Assembly (NCBI GenBank): GCA_007844125.1
Contig: CM017558.1
Coordinates: 29,894,642-29,958,641, forward strand
Length of the DNA stretch: 64,000 nt
Source: Sinonovacula constricta
Taxonomy: Eukaryota > Mollusca > Bivalvia > Cardiida > Solecurtidae
Direction of reading: 5' to 3'
Shown: in pieces, positions 10,948 through 25,431 of the stretch
How the letters are laid out: the number at the start of each line of letters is the position of its first letter
Position numbering within the stretch: the stretch's first letter is position 1
Program-made: the position numbers and the translations under genes
The notes under the pieces: model-generated
The model's input: only the letters and a program-made list of their open reading frames with translations
The model's database searches: none
Told to the model about the DNA's origin: nothing

Positions 10948-12984
10948 TTACTGGGAGCTGGGCCCGCCGGAGCGAGCTCGAACCCCAGTTGGACTCTGGT
11001 CCCCGATGTCCGCCATGTCGTCGGCAATAATCTCTGAAATTGTAGGGGATCTCTGGCCAAGCTTAAATAGCTGGAGAAGCTTTGTTTTTCGTCGGAGTCG
11101 TCGGCAACGAACTTCCATGGCCTTCATGTTTTCTTCGAAGGTTTTCTCGAGTTTGTCAAGATCGATGTAGTCAGTTTTGGAGCTGAAATGTCGCAATTTT
11201 AATGTTTTAATTATAAGCCCCAACATGTGTTGCCTGAGAAATACGTCGGTTTCAAACAAAACAAATGAGATCCGTCCAGTTTAGTTATCATTCTATGAAT
11301 ACAAGACGAAGGCAAATAGAATAAAATTATCCTTGATTCCATATACTATATTTTTTAGGAAAAAATACGTATTTGATGAAAAGTCACTATTTTAATGCTT
11401 TAAAAATGTTGTTTGGATAGTCTAGTGATTACTTCCTAATCTCAAACTCGAGGCCCCCTGTTCGAATCCCTCACGCTGCCATATTTAATTATAAGAAAGA
11501 ATAATTTTAAAATATTTGTTAACTTAAAGATATTCTTTTGTGATTTTTTTTATATCTGTTCTTTTTGTTAATTGCAAAAACTGTTCAATCAAATGACAAA
11601 ACTACAACAACAACAACAAACAAACAAACCAAACAAACAAACGGATAAACAGTCCTTTAGCACATACTCCTTTTACAATTATTATGATTAGTTATATGCC
11701 TGTGTATATCCAAAGCATCTTCCTGATTAAATTTATATTTATAAATATAAAAATGTATGCATATATTTTGTTTGATATAAAACGGAAAGGGCGCCTGTTG
11801 CCCTGGTTCGAATTTCGAAGCATTATACGCAATCAGTGGAATTGCTTTACTCCCCTCTGATAGGACTGTCCTGTAAATGGCTCTTCCTGTTGTCATGAGA
11901 TACGTCAGTGGTTCTACTTAGGTATTTCCATGGTGGCGACGTAAATATGGACACACAGGCTTAATAATTATGTTCTTGATATTGATAAAAGGTAGGTTCA
12001 GTTATTACCTTCCTCCATCTCCAGTGAGATTTGTTCCCGAGGATGAGGTCAACTCTTGTCTGGATTCAAGTCCACGGCCAACCACGACAAGACCATCGAC
12101 CTGTGTTGGAAGACAAGACACGATATAACATGATAATATAACATAACAGACAGGCACGCACGCACCACACGAACACACATAGAGACGCGCACATACACAC
12201 GCACAAACGCATTTATAAACGCACGCATATAATCTCACACTAGCACCCACGCACGCACGCACAAAGACACCTCCGCCACCCCAGAACAGGCAGGCAATAA
12301 CTCAACTACAATGATTTTTTTTAATGCTGACCAAACTGATACCTACGTCAATATGTCTGGGAAGTGGGGTGCGTCGAGGCATCGGTGTTCGGGGCGGAGC
12401 CAGCTCGTAGGTTAATGACAATCCGCCCTTTGTCTCGCGACCTGGACGTCATAAATAAATTACAATATTATTATTTAATATTTTAGCAAGACAATCCCTT
12501 ATAAGATAATGTATAACAAGAAAACCTATACAACATGTTGTTGAATATTTTTCACAATGAGAAAAAACAAAAAGGGTAAAATTACTAACAAATTCAAATA
12601 ATAATACGCACATGAAGTGCACTTATTCAGATATCAAATAAAGTTGTCTACTTATTTTTTGGACTAGACAAGATAAAAGAAAAAGAAGATTAAATGAAAA
12701 AATTAAAAGGCAAAATTAGTCGAATTTAAAAGATTTGCGATGAAGAATACAATATTGAATATATTTTTATTTAGATTTACCACAAAAACAACAATAACAA
12801 CAACACAAAGACCATACTTACGATAAGTGGGTGCAATAGCCTTCAGCGGCCTGTCGTCTCCTGCATTCTTACGAGCATTGTCCGCAGCACGTTTGGCTTT
12901 CTTTGCCTTCCTCTGAGCCTTCCTGGTCTGTTTGGCCTGCTTACGAGAGTGCCACCATTTTTTGACGGCTGTAAAACAGCCCAT
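10948..12984 (-). CDS. Unrecognised four-exon gene, array copy 2
   Basis: Exons on the minus strand: 12822-12984, 12347-12441, 12009-12100 and 10948-11182, the same lengths and phases as copy 1, with all splice sites kept. The 194-residue product differs from copy 1 at Arg90 to Leu (exon 3), Ser120 to Thr and Gly192 to Ser (exon 4). Exons 1 and 2 are identical. The intron 2 acceptor reads CAACACAG instead of CCACACAG, which should still work. Function unknown. Confidence 0.82.
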
Positions 12985-13059
12985 TTTGTACGGCGCTTTC
13001 AGAACACAGCCGTGTACTAATGGCGCTCGAAATAATATGGCGTTGTCACTCAGCAACGA

Positions 13060-13101
13060 TGACGTCATAAAACGTTGAGACATATGACGTCTTTTGACGT
13101 T
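13060..13101 (-). promoter_or_regulatory. Candidate promoter with CRE/ATF-like sites, gene copy 2
   Basis: TGACGTCA at 13060-13067 and two more TGACGT cores just upstream, with the same spacing to the start codon (12984) as in copy 1. Confidence 0.5.
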
Positions 13102-14517
13102 GGAAAGACGACATTTTTTTTATATTTTCCCCTGAAAACTCTCACTCAAATTTCGTCAAATTGCCCTTTTTAATATAATTAATACAGTTCCCTCAGGAAT
13201 AATTTTCAACATTGCGTTTTTGTGTTTTTGTCTCTAAAAACGAATCCCACTCAAATTTTCGGGAAAAAAATCTCGAAAACGGCAATTTGCCGAACACTTA
13301 AATGTGAGCGTGTTTTTTTTTTGTTGAAAATATATATAATTTATTTAATATAATTCCCCGCTGGACTAATTCAAGTCGTTTTTTATTTTTTTATAATTGA
13401 CCATGCGATCTTCTTCCTTAGATTTATTATCGTTGATTACCTTGTTCTTAAATTTCGTGCTTGTGTTATAAAAGAGAATTAAACTTTGTTTTTTCATATT
13501 GTGACAAGTATAACAAGTGTGGCTAAAACGAACGCTTAGTCAGCTGGATTTAAGGCCGTACATTAGTAAGTTTCAACGTCCGCCTCAAATGATTTGACTG
13601 TTTTATTAACAGACAATAATGAAACGTTTAAGGAGAGATGTAATTATGAATAACAAGTAGCAGATATGTCACTTTGTAACCAGGGTATGTCTATTATTTT
13701 ATTTACCGACAGACGAGGAGACATGCTTAACTTTGAGAGATGGATCTTTATTAAGTCCTGTCAAACAGACAATAAATAAGTAAATGGCCAAAATGTGTAT
13801 GATGTGGAAAATAATTTTATATTCAACATAATAAAATATCAATTTTGCTCATGAGCTTTGTCTTTTACGGTAAATTAAGCCCTAACTCTATTACAACAAT
13901 GGTTGCCAAAGGGGAAGCAACACTAATGCTACTGCCTAATACACGAAAGTGCACATAATACGGATGCACCGGCTCGATTTAGCGGGAAATTGAGAAAATT
14001 TATTTTGGTTGACGTACAGATTAAACGAATTTTTGTAGCACGTGATTGTCATGCCATTCTTAATCCCTGTTTCTTTGAAATAAAAAAAGAGCAATTTATT
14101 GAATACATACAATTGAAAACCCCTCACAACAACTCGAATTCAATTTACCGAATTCTGATATACGACGATGGACGAATTTGACGATGACGGAGACGGCATT
14201 TTGTCAAGTGTTGAAATAGAAAACCCAACGATTCTCAAGCCCATAAGTTGTAATGGAGTCATCGACAAACGTAAATATTTAAAACCAATTTATTTTTACA
14301 AGTTCCTTTAAGGGTAATCTTTATGATTTTATGCTAGCTGTATGAATTTAGTACTTCACTCAGGTGCCATACACGTAGTTTACTAGACAACTTGCAGCAT
14401 GCCAACACTCGCTAGATAAAATTTATACCTACAAGGGTCATTCATTATATAATGCAATCTTCAATATAATTTCAGAAATAAATAAACTAAGGTTGCAACC
14501 CCTCTACATTCCTTCAA

Positions 14518-14764
14518 GCGACATACCAAAGTCGTTAAAAATGGTAGTGGTATAGCTCCCTTGCTAATGCTCAAGCAAATATAAGGGTAGTTCCACGACT
14601 GGTTGGCCCGGTGTCAGGATAATGTGACTGGGTGTGGTATCATGCCAGGTGTTCACGGCATGCTATACACAGTGAAGGCAGCACTATATCTGCTTCAAGT
14701 GGACACCGTCTGCACATAAATGAAATACTGTTGGTGGGACGATAAACCCAACAAACAAACAAAA
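14518..14764 (+). mobile_element. MetaSINE-like SINE inside mariner, unit B
   Basis: Same insertion, with the same ATTCCTTCAA duplication, as in unit A; it therefore predates the array. Confidence 0.85.
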
Positions 14765-14889
14765 ATTCCTTCAAATTAATATCCCTTGTGATCAATGATG
14801 GACTTCCACCTCTTTGTAAGGTCATCTGTGCCTGTTGCTAGGCAACAATTCTCAAGCACCTTCATCCTCGCAGCCACAGCAAATTAAAG

Positions 14890-15821
14890 TTACTCTAACT
14901 CATTATAACATATACCCCTCGTGTCCTCATTCAGTTTGGAAAAAGGTCGAAGTCATAGGGACTTATGTCAGGGAAATAAGGGGGATGGTCCAGGGTTTCC
15001 CACTCATAATGCTCTAGCAATGACGACACACCGTGCATGCCGTTCGATGTTGTGTTGTCATGTAGAAGTATTGGACTGGCTGCCAGTAGTTTAGGTCTCT
15101 TCGAACTGATCGCCTGTCTTTGTGTTTTTTTAATATACTCGGCATAGTATTTCCCATTAATGGTTTTACCACTCTCGTCCTTGTGACTTGTGAGAATTCC
15201 ACATCTATTGTAGGCAAAAATCATCAACATTTTATGTTTAGATTGAATTCTTCTGTACTTCGCCGGCCTCTTGGAGCTCGTATGCCACTGGGCTGATTGT
15301 CTTTTCAGCTTGGGTTCATTGGACCTCATCCACGTTTCTTCCGATAGCAATGATTCTTAATAAGAAGTCTTTCCCTTCCAAATCAAACCATGAATATAGA
15401 TTGGTAAGCACTTCCAAACGACGTTCCGCTTGATCCGGCGTCAAACAATGTGGCACCCACCTGGCGGAAACCTTTCTCATTTTCAAACAATTGAGCAAAA
15501 TAGTATAAACTGACCCTACACTTATTTCCAACCCATAAGCTATTTCTTCAAATGTAATTCTTCAATCAGATTCTAGCAAACGTTTTAACTGTTCAGTATA
15601 ATAATGGTCGGTAGCCGTCACACTCTTACGTGCTTGGTGGGAATCTTTCACACACTCCCTGCCATTCTTGAACCTCTTCACCCATCTTGTAACTTGATAA
15701 TACAATAGAGTAGATGTGCCTCAAGCTTCTTGTAAAGCATTAAGTATTTTTTTGCTGTTTTATTATGTTGGCATTCAGTTTTGATGTAGCTATGCTGGTC
15801 TTGAGACGTTACCGCGGCCAT
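14890..15821 (-). pseudogene. Decayed mariner transposase, unit B
   Basis: Minus-strand remains of a mariner-family (DD34D) transposase. The N-terminal helix-turn-helix region has in-frame stops. The GDETW motif with the first catalytic Asp has lost two bases in every array copy, which removes the Asp and shifts the frame. The second Asp is kept (LLHDN), and the third lies 34 residues later (SPYD), the mariner spacing. This copy has a further one-base loss near 14,940 that breaks the LFPKL segment. It cannot make an active enzyme. Confidence 0.88.
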
Positions 15822-16142
15822 GACGTCACATGATGTTACATGCTGGTTGCATTTTAATTGGAGTATCTAAATGACACCTTTGAAAGTGGTCATTTTTTTA
15901 CGTCGGAAATTATAAGATGAGCTGCATTAGATTTTGAATGACCCTTGTATATTTGACGAATTGTCTAGTGTACATACTGTTGCCATCTTGATTGAAAGTG
16001 TCAGTAGTAGTCAAATTATGCTTTGAGATTGTAATTTATCTAATTAACTAATATTTTGTTTATTTTATATATTTTATGTATTTTGTTCCATATGTTTGTA
16101 TTTACAACTTCTTATGTTTTATTATCTCTATAATAGGTAGTT

Positions 16143-16271
<129 letters not shown>

Positions 16272-17638
16272 TTATTACCTTTCAATCAGTCCTATCACTC
16301 ATCCAGCAATTAACACTACTTTGGCATTACAGCAAGTTGTCAAATATTGGTACTAATTTCACCTGGTGTGTGTTGTCCTGTCACTAGCACATTGATAGAC
16401 TGATATATATACATATAATAAAAAAAGGTATACATCTGCGATCAGATAGTCATGCTTGCCATTCTTACACAATTTGGTTAAAGACAAAAGATCACCCTAA
16501 CTTTAAGATGGTTCGAGCAGAGAACAACAAAAGGTTTCCTTTTTCTTTCACCCAAATCATCCTACTAGTTTAAATAGTTGAAATTTAACAGAAATTTAGG
16601 CCATGTCGACCCTGATGTTCATTGCAGGCAAATACAGCTGCCCAAGAGTTAGTTCATTTCTATAACAACAAACAACAAAAAATACATATTGGCCCATGCT
16701 TTTGAACAAAATTGTCCTCTCCTGTCAACTTGTTCACTTAAATTGTTAAAAACTCTTCGAGAACACAGTGAATACTTTGTTTTGTTGCCACGTTTATAAT
16801 AAATAAATTTTATTTTTGCGTATGAGCGGAAGATGATATGAGTTACACGCATGTTTAATACAAACGTTGTTGTAATAAATAAACAAACGTTACAATTTCA
16901 GTTTAAGCAATAAATAACACATGCTATGTTTAATACAAAGTTCTTGCTGGTTGCGATTGCCAATGAAGGTTAATTTGTAATGCAAATCCTTTTTACCAGG
17001 CATGTATGATGGTGTACTGGTATGTGATAGAAGCGAATAAAAAGTCAAAACAAGTTTGAATAAAGCAACAGTATATTTGGGAAATCTGCATATTAAAATT
17101 AAAACAAAATTATTTCTCAATTAGACTTCTTATAAAATATTTGCAGACAACATAATTTTTAAACTTTAAAATATTGGGCAATTATTTGAAATGTGTTCTT
17201 AAAATAAGCATGACATAAAGAAGTTCCATTCCTTTACAATTATATTATAGCTGAAAATTTCATGAATCGTCGAGTTTTAAACTCCAAACATCGTCAAAAT
17301 TGAAAAAGACATCTGTACCACTCCAACCATCCCATAATGCCTGCTCCACCAAAATTTCAAGTTTTGCGAGAAAGTTTGTTTTTATGAAGTCGACATTAAA
17401 AAAAGTAATTTTTAGAACAAAAGAATCAGTTCGGTAAAAACTGTGATATAAATAAATGGACCGATAGACATAAGTGATGACGATTGTAGAATATGATTCA
17501 TTTCAAATCGATGTTAAACATTTAAATAACACAATCTGTTCTGTGCAGACTTGTGGTACTAACTATCAGGACCGCATTCTCTTTGGCATTATTGACTCTG
17601 ATCTAAAAACAGAACAAACCGTACGCTGGGGCATTAGA

Positions 17639-18559
17639 TGGCAGACTTTGGTCGGCGGATATACATCCATATTTTTTTGGTATTTTTAAGCATTTTTTTA
17701 CCCAAGAAAGTCATCTTACCATTATCCTAATTAGGCAAGCTTAGGCGGGAAAGTGTCCAAAGCCTTTCAAATAATGAGACGGCATATTTGCTGTGTTCTG
17801 CCGTTTGTTGTATTTGTACTGCTAGTTCTGATCCAGACACAGACTTCAACAAATGAGATTTCAAGCAATGCGTTTTCCACAACTGGGTCCTTCTGTACAG
17901 GGTCTAGAATAAAGGCACAACGACCAACGCTTGTGTGCTCTGCCCTAAGTCTAATATTATCGTAAACCGGTGCATTAAATGGCAGGCTTTGGTCGGCGGA
18001 TATACATCCACATTTTTTTTGGTATTTTTTAAACATTTTTACCCAAGAAAGTCCATCAGCCATGTGTGCTTTATTGGTACACTAGTTTAATCTTCTTTCT
18101 TGGGGGTGGGGGGGGGGGGGGGGGGGGTGGGGGGGGGCGGGTAAGTGTCCAAAGCCTTTCAAATAATGAGGCAGCAAGTTCGGCCGCCTATTGTCAGGGT
18201 ATATTAGACTCCGGTACAGCATCACAAAAAGAGTTGAAACAACCATTGGTTTCTTGTGTACGTGAGAAGACTAAGTTAGACCCACAGCAGGAAGGTCGAC
18301 CTGACGACACATGGACCGTACATTGCAGATCGTGTACAGAAATCAGTTATATTTTCGTACAGATGTGCATTAACTGGTAGACTTTGGTCGGCGGATATAC
18401 ATCCATATTTTTTTTGTATTTTTTTAAATATTTTTTACCCAAGAAAATCGATCTTACCAGTGTTTCAAGCGGACACACTTAGTAAGTCGAAAGTCGCCTT
18501 ACTTAGAGGGAAAGGTGTCCAAAGCTTTTTAGATAATGAGACAGCAAGTTCGGCCGTAC
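17639..18559. repeat. Three-fold sub-repeat inside unit C, with G tract
   Basis: Same three-copy structure as in unit A. The G tract (18102-18141) is the longest of the five and contains an almost uninterrupted run of about 19 G. Confidence 0.85.
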
Positions 18560-18784
18560 TGTGTATGAATCTGTACAAAAAACAACTGATCTCAAACTGG
18601 GGCGATCTCAATCCACATGTCTGCATGCCGCAAATTCTTCATTGAAGTAGATGTGTACCACGCGTCTAGACAGAACAGAGATGGAATAAATGCTATTAAA
18701 ACGAATTATGAACAAAGCCAAAGGGCCTAAAAATAGATAAGTGGAGACATTGGAGGGATGGTTGGAGGTTTGAATTGCCGGGGT

Positions 18785-20827
18785 TTACTGGGAGCTGGGC
18801 CCGCCGGAGCGAGCTCGAACCCCAGTTGGACTCTGGTCCCCGATGTCCGCCATGTCGTCGGCAATAATCTCTGAAATTGTAGGGGATCTCTGGCCAAGCT
18901 TAAATAGCTGGAGAAGCTTTGTTTTTCGTCGGAGTCGTCGGCAACGAACTTCCATGGCCTTCATGTTTTCTTCGAAGGTTTTCTCGAGTTTGTCAAGATC
19001 GATGTAGTCAGTTTTGGAGCTGAAATGTCGCAATTTTAATGTTTTAATTATAAGCCCCAACATGTGTTGCCTGAGAAATACGTCGGTTTCAAACAAAACA
19101 AATGAGATCCGTCCAGTTTAGTTATCATTCTATGAATACAAGACGAAGGCAAATAGAATAAAATTATCCTTGATTCCATATACTATATTTTTTAGGAAAA
19201 AATACGTATTTGATGAAAAGTCACTATTTTAATGCTTTAAAAATGTTGTTTGGATAGTCTAGTGATTACTTCCTAATCTCAAACTCGAGGCCCCCTGTTC
19301 GAATCCCTCACGCTGCCATATTTAATTATAAGAAAGAATAATTTTAAAATATTTGTTAACTTAAAGATATTCTTTTGTGATTTTTTTTATATCTGTTCTT
19401 TTTGTTAATTGCAAAAACTGTTCAATCAAATGACAAAACTACAACAACAACAACAAACAAACAAACCAAACAAACAAACGGATAAACAGTCCTTTAGCAC
19501 ATACTCCTTTTACAATTATTATGATTAGTTATATGCCTGTGTATATCCAAAGCATCTTCCTGATTAAATTTATATTTATAAATATAAAAATGTATGCATA
19601 TATTTTGTTTGATATAAAACGGAAAGGGCGCCTGTTGCCCTGGTTCGAATTTCGAAGCATTATACGCAATCAGTGGAATTGCTTTACTCCCCTCTGATAG
19701 GACTGTCCTGTAAATGGCTCTTCCTGTTGTCATGAGATACGTCAGTGGTTCTACTTAGGTATTTCCATGGTGGCGACGTAAATATGGACACACAGGCTTA
19801 ATAATTATGTTCTTGATATTGATAAAAGGTAGGTTCAGTTATTACCTTCCTCCATCTCCAGTGAGATTTGTTCCCGAGGATGAGGTCAACTCTTGTCTGG
19901 ATTCAAGTCCACGGCCAACCACGACACGACCATCGACCTGTGTGGGAAGACAAGACACGATATAACATGATAACATAACATAACATAACAGACATGCACG
20001 CACGCACCACACGAACACACATAGAGACGCGCACATACACACGCACAAACGCATTTATAAACGCACGCATATAATCTCACACTAGCACCCACGCACGCAC
20101 GCACAAAGACACCTCCGCCACCCCAGAACAGGCAGGCAATAACTCAACTACAATGATTTTTTTTAATGCTGACCAAACTGATACCTACGTCAATATGTCT
20201 GGGAAGTGGGGTGCGTCGAGGCATCGGTGTTCGGGGCGGAGCCAGCTCGTAGGTTAATGACAATCCGCCCTTTGTCTCGCGACCTGGACGTCATAAATAA
20301 ATTACAATATTATTATTTAATATTTTAGCAAGACAATCCCTTATAAGATAATGTATAACAAGAAAACCTATACAACATGTTGTTGAATATTTTTCACAAT
20401 GAGAAAAAACAAAAAGGGTAAAATTACTAACAAATTCAAATAATAATACGCACATGAAGTGCACTTATTCAGATATCAAATAAAGTTGTCTACTTATTTT
20501 TTGGACTAGACAAGATAAAAGAAAAAGAAGATTAAATGAAAAAATTAAAAGGCAAAATTAGTCGAATTTAAAAGATTTGCGATGAAAGAATACAATATTG
20601 AATATATTTTTATTTAGATTTACCACAAAAACAACAATAACAACAACACAAAGACCATACTTACGATAAGTGGGTGCAATAGCCTTCAGCGGCCTGTCGT
20701 CTCCTGCATTCTTACGAGCATTGTCCGCAGCACGTTTGGCTTTCTTTGCCTTCCTCTGAGCCTTCCTGGTCTGTTTGGCCTGCTTACGAGAGTGCCACCA
20801 TTTTTTGACGGCTGTAAAACAGCCCAT
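18785..20827 (-). CDS. Unrecognised four-exon gene, array copy 3
   Basis: Exons on the minus strand: 20665-20827, 20189-20283, 19846-19937 and 18785-19019. All splice sites and the reading frame are intact. Exon 4 is the same as copy 2 (Thr120, Ser192), while exon 3 has Arg90 as in copy 1, so copies 2 and 3 are close but not identical. Function unknown, as for copy 1. Confidence 0.82.
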
Positions 20828-20902
20828 TTTGTACGGCGCTTTCAGAACACAGCCGTGTACTAATGGCGCTCGAAATAATATGGCGTTGTCACTCAGCAAC
20901 GA

Positions 20903-20944
20903 TGACGTCATAAAACGTTGAGACATATGACGTCTTTTGACGTT
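20903..20944 (-). promoter_or_regulatory. Candidate promoter with CRE/ATF-like sites, gene copy 3
   Basis: TGACGTCA at 20903-20910 with the two upstream TGACGT cores conserved; start codon at 20827. Confidence 0.5.
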
Positions 20945-22361
20945 GGAAAGACGACATTTTTTTTTATATTTTCCCCTGAAAACTCTCACTCAAATTTCGT
21001 CAAATTGCCCTTTTTAATATAATTAATACAGTTCCCTCAGGAATAATTTTCAACATTGCGTTTTTGTGTTTTTGTCTCTAAAAACGAATCCCACTCAAAT
21101 TTTCGGGAAAAAAATCTCGAAAACGGCAATTTGCCGAACACTTAAATGTGAGCGTGTTTTTTTTTTGTTGAAAATATATATAATTTATTTAATATAATTC
21201 CCCGCTGGACTAATTCAAGTCGTTTTTTATTTTTTTATAATTGACCATGCGATCTTCTTCCTTAGATTTATTATCGTTGATTACCTTGTTCTTAAATTTC
21301 GTGCTTGTGTTATAAAAGAGAATTAAACTTTGTTTTTTCATATTGTGACAAGTATAACAAGTGTGGCTAAAACGAACGCTTAGTCAGCTGGATTTAAGGC
21401 CGTACATTAGTAAGTTTCAACGTCCGCCTCAAATGATTTGACTGTTTTATTAACAGACAATAATGAAACGTTTAAGGAGAGATGTAATTATGAATAACAA
21501 GTAGCAGATATGTCACTTTGTAACCAGGGTATGTCTATTATTTTATTTACCGACAGACGAGGAGACATGCTTAACTTTGAGAGATGGATCTTTATTAAGT
21601 CCTGTCAAACAGACAATAAATAAGTAAATGGCCAAAATGTGTATGATGTGGAAAATAATTTTATATTCAACATAATAAAATATCAATTTTGCTCATGAGC
21701 TTTGTCTTTTACGGTAAATTAAGCCCTAACTCTATTACAACAATGGTTGCCAAAGGGGAAGCAACACTAATGCTACTGCCTAATACACGAAAGTGCACAT
21801 AATACGGATGCACCGGCTCGATTTAGCGGGAAATTGAGAAAATTTATTTTGGTTGACGTACAGATTAAACGAATTTTTGTAGCACGTGATTGTCATGCCA
21901 TTCTTAATCCCTGTTTCTTTGAAATAAAAAAAGAGCAATTTATTGAATACATACAATTGAAAACCCCTCACAACAACTCGAATTCAATTTACCGAATTCT
22001 GATATACGACGATGGACGAATTTGACGATGACGGAGACGGCATTTTGTCAAGTGTTGAAATAGAAAACCCAACGATTCTCAAGCCCATAAGTTGTAATGG
22101 AGTCATCGACAAACGTAAATATTTAAAACCAATTTATTTTTACAAGTTCCTTTAAGGGTAATCTTTATGATTTTATGCTAGCTGTATGAATTTAGTACTT
22201 CACTCAGGTGCCATACACGTAGTTTACTAGACAACTTGCAGCATGCCAACACTCGCTAGATAAAATTTATACCTACAAGGGTCATTCATTATATAATGCA
22301 ATCTTCAATATAATTTCAGAAATAAATAAACTAAGGTTGCAACCCCTCTACATTCCTTCAA

Positions 22362-22608
22362 GCGACATACCAAAGTCGTTAAAAATGGTAGTGGTATAGC
22401 TCCCTTGCTAATGCTCAAGCAAATATAAGGGTAGTTCCACGACTGGTTGGCCCGGTGTCAGGATAATGTGACTGGGTGTGGCATCATGCCAGGTGTTCAC
22501 GGCATGCTATACACAGTGAAGGCAGCACTATATCTGCTTCAAGTGGACACCGTCTGCACATAAATGAAATACTGTTGGTGGGACGATAAACCCAACAAAC
22601 AAACAAAA
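22362..22608 (+). mobile_element. MetaSINE-like SINE inside mariner, unit C
   Basis: Same insertion and target duplication as in unit A. Confidence 0.85.
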
Positions 22609-22733
22609 ATTCCTTCAAATTAATATCCCTTGTGATCAATGATGGACTTCCACCTCTTTGTAAGGTCATCTGTGCCTGTTGCTAGGCAACAATTCTCAAG
22701 CACCTTCATCCTCGCAGCCACAGCAAATTAAAG

Positions 22734-23665
22734 TTACTCTAACTCATTATAACATATACCCCTCGTGTCCTCATTCAGTTTGGAAAAAGGTCGAAGTCAT
22801 AGGGACTTATGTCAGGGAAATAAGGGGGATGGTCCAGGGTTTCCCACTCATAATGCTCTAGCAATGACGACACACCGTGCATGCCGTTCGATGTTGTGTT
22901 GTCATGTAGAAGTATTGGACTGGCTGCCAGTAGTTTAGGTCTCTTCGAACTGATCGCCTGTCTTTGTGTTTTTTTAATATACTCGGCATAGTATTTCCCA
23001 TTAATGGTTTTACCACTCTCGTCCTTGTGACTTGTGAGAATTCCACATCTATTGTAGGCAAAAATCATCAACATTTTATGTTTAGATTGAATTCTTCTGT
23101 ACTTCGCCGGCCTCTTGGAGCTCGTATGCCACTGGGCTGATTGTCTTTTCAGCTTGGGTTCATTGGACCTCATCCACGTTTCTTCCGATAGCAATGATTC
23201 TTAATAAGAAGTCTTTCCCTTCCAAATCAAACCATGAATATAGATTGGTAAGCACTTCCAAACGACGTTCCGCTTGATCCGGCGTCAAACAATGTGGCAC
23301 CCACCTGGCGGAAACCTTTCTCATTTTCAAACAATTGAGCAAAATAGTATAAACTGACCCTACACTTATTTCCAACCCATAAGCTATTTCTTCAAATGTA
23401 ATTCTTCAATCAGATTCTAGCAAACGTTTTAACTGTTCAGTATAATAATGGTCGGTAGCCGTCACACTCTTACGTGCTTGGTGGGAATCTTTCACACACT
23501 CCCTGCCATTCTTGAACCTCTTCACCCATCTTGTAACTTGATAATACAATAGAGTAGATGTGCCTCAAGCTTCTTGTAAAGCATTAAGTATTTTTTTGCT
23601 GTTTTATTATGTTGGCATTCAGTTTTGATGTAGCTATGCTGGTCTTGAGACGTTACCGCGGCCAT
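22734..23665 (-). pseudogene. Decayed mariner transposase, unit C
   Basis: Same lesions as the unit B copy, including the two-base loss at the first catalytic Asp and the one-base loss near the LFPKL segment. Confidence 0.87.
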
Positions 23666-23987
23666 GACGTCACATGATGTTACATGCTGGTTGCATTTTA
23701 ATTGGAGTATCTAAATGACACCTTTGAAAGTGGTCATTTTTTTACGTCGGAAATTATAAGATGAGCTGCATTAGATTTTGAATGACCCTTGTATATTTGA
23801 CGAATTGTCTAGTGTACATACTGTTGCCATCTTGATTGAAAGTGTCAGTAGTAGTCAAATTATGCTTTGAGATTGTAATTTATCTAATTAACTCATATTT
23901 TGTTTATTTTATATATTTTATGTATTTTGTTCCATATGTTTGTATTTACAACTTCTTATGTTTTATTATCTCTATAATAGGTAGTTC

Positions 23988-23992
<5 letters not shown>

Positions 23993-24060
<68 letters not shown>
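23993..24060. repeat. (TA)n microsatellite, unit C/D junction
   Basis: About 68 bp of TA repeats, the shortest of the four long tracts. Confidence 0.97.
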
Positions 24061-24063
<3 letters not shown>

Positions 24064-25431
24064 TTATTACCTTTCAATCAGTCCTATCACTCATCCAGCA
24101 ATTAACACTTCTTTGGCATTACAGCAAGTTGTCAAATATTGGTACTAATTTCACCTGGTGTGTGTTGTCCTGTCACTAGCACATTGATAGACTGATATAT
24201 ATACATATAATAACAAAAGGTATACATCTGCGATCAGATAGTCATGCTTGCCATTCTTACACAATTTGGTTAAAGACAAAAGATCACCCTAACTTTAAGA
24301 TGGTTCGAGCAGAGAACAACAAAAGGTTTCCTTTTCCTTTCACCCAAATCATCCTACTAGTTCAAATAGTTGAAATTTAACACAAATTTAGGCCATGACG
24401 ACCCTGATGTTCATTGCAGGCAAATACAGCTGCCAAAGAGTTAGTTCATTTCTATAACAACAAACAACAAAAAATACATATTGGCCCATGCTTCTGAACA
24501 AAATTGTCCTCTCCTTTCAACTTGTTTACTTAAGTTGTTAAAAACTCTTCGAGAACACAGTGAATACTTTGTTTTGTTGCCACGTTTATAATAAATAAAT
24601 AAATTTTATTTTTGCGTATGAGCGGAAGATGATAAAAGTTACACGCATGTTTAATACAAACGTTGTTGTAATAAATAAACAAACGTTACAATTTCAGTTT
24701 AAGCAATAAATTACGCATGCTATGTTTAATACAAAGTTCTTGCTGGTTGCGATTGCCAATGAAGGTTAATTTATAATGCAAATCCTTTTTACCAGGCATG
24801 TATGGTACTGGTATGTGATAGAAGCGAATAAAAAGTCAAAACAAGTTTGAATAAAGCAACAGTATATTTGGGAAATCTGCATATGAAAATTAAAACAAAT
24901 TTATTTCTCAATTAGACTTCTTATAAAATATTTGCAGACAACATAATTTTCAAACTTTAAAATATTGGGCATTATTTGAAATGTGTTCTTAAAATAAGCA
25001 TGACATAAAGCAGTTCCATTCCTTTACAATTATATTATAGCTGAAAATTTCACGAATCGTCGAGTTATAAACTCCAAACATCGTCAAAATTGAAAAAGAC
25101 ATCTGTACCACACCAACCATCCCATAATGCCTGCTCCACCAAAATTTCAAGTTTTGCGAGACAGTTTCTTTTTATGAAGTCGACATTAGAAAATTGATAT
25201 ATTTAGAACAAAAGAATCAGTTCGGTAAAAACTGTGATATAAATGATTGGACCGATAGACATAAGAGATGACGATTGTAAAAAAATCCGATCCATTTCAA
25301 ATCGATGCAACATTTAAACATCACAATCTGTTCTATCCAGACTTGTGGTACTAAAGGTCAGGACCGCATTTCATTTTGGCATTATTGACTCTGATCTAAA
25401 AACAGAACAAACCGTACACTGGGGCATTAGA

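Larger units (their letters stand above)
14430..15949 (-). mobile_element. Mariner-like element with nested SINE, unit B
   Basis: Best-preserved ends: CAAGGGTCATTCA at 14432-14444 and its exact complement TGAATGACCCTTG at 15935-15947, flanked by TA on both sides as expected for TA-targeting Tc1/mariner transposons. Without the nested SINE the element is about 1.27 kb, the normal mariner length. Confidence 0.93.
22274..23793 (-). mobile_element. Mariner-like element with nested SINE, unit C
   Basis: Same structure and matching inverted ends as the unit B copy, flanked by TA. Nearly identical to that copy in sequence. Confidence 0.92.

Noticed and set aside
12005..12262. Cys/Val-rich frames upstream of exon 3 (also in the other units)
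   Set aside because: They read CA-rich intron 2 sequence; only the part from the CACAG acceptor onwards (exon 3) is supported.
14166..14312. Plus-strand 47-codon frame beginning MDEFDDDGDG, like an EF-hand loop, in the spacer upstream of the gene
   Set aside because: The key Gly of the loop is Asp in units A, D and E, the start codon is ATA in unit A, and there is no second EF-hand or supporting exon. Probably chance, though a donor-like GTAAAT follows.
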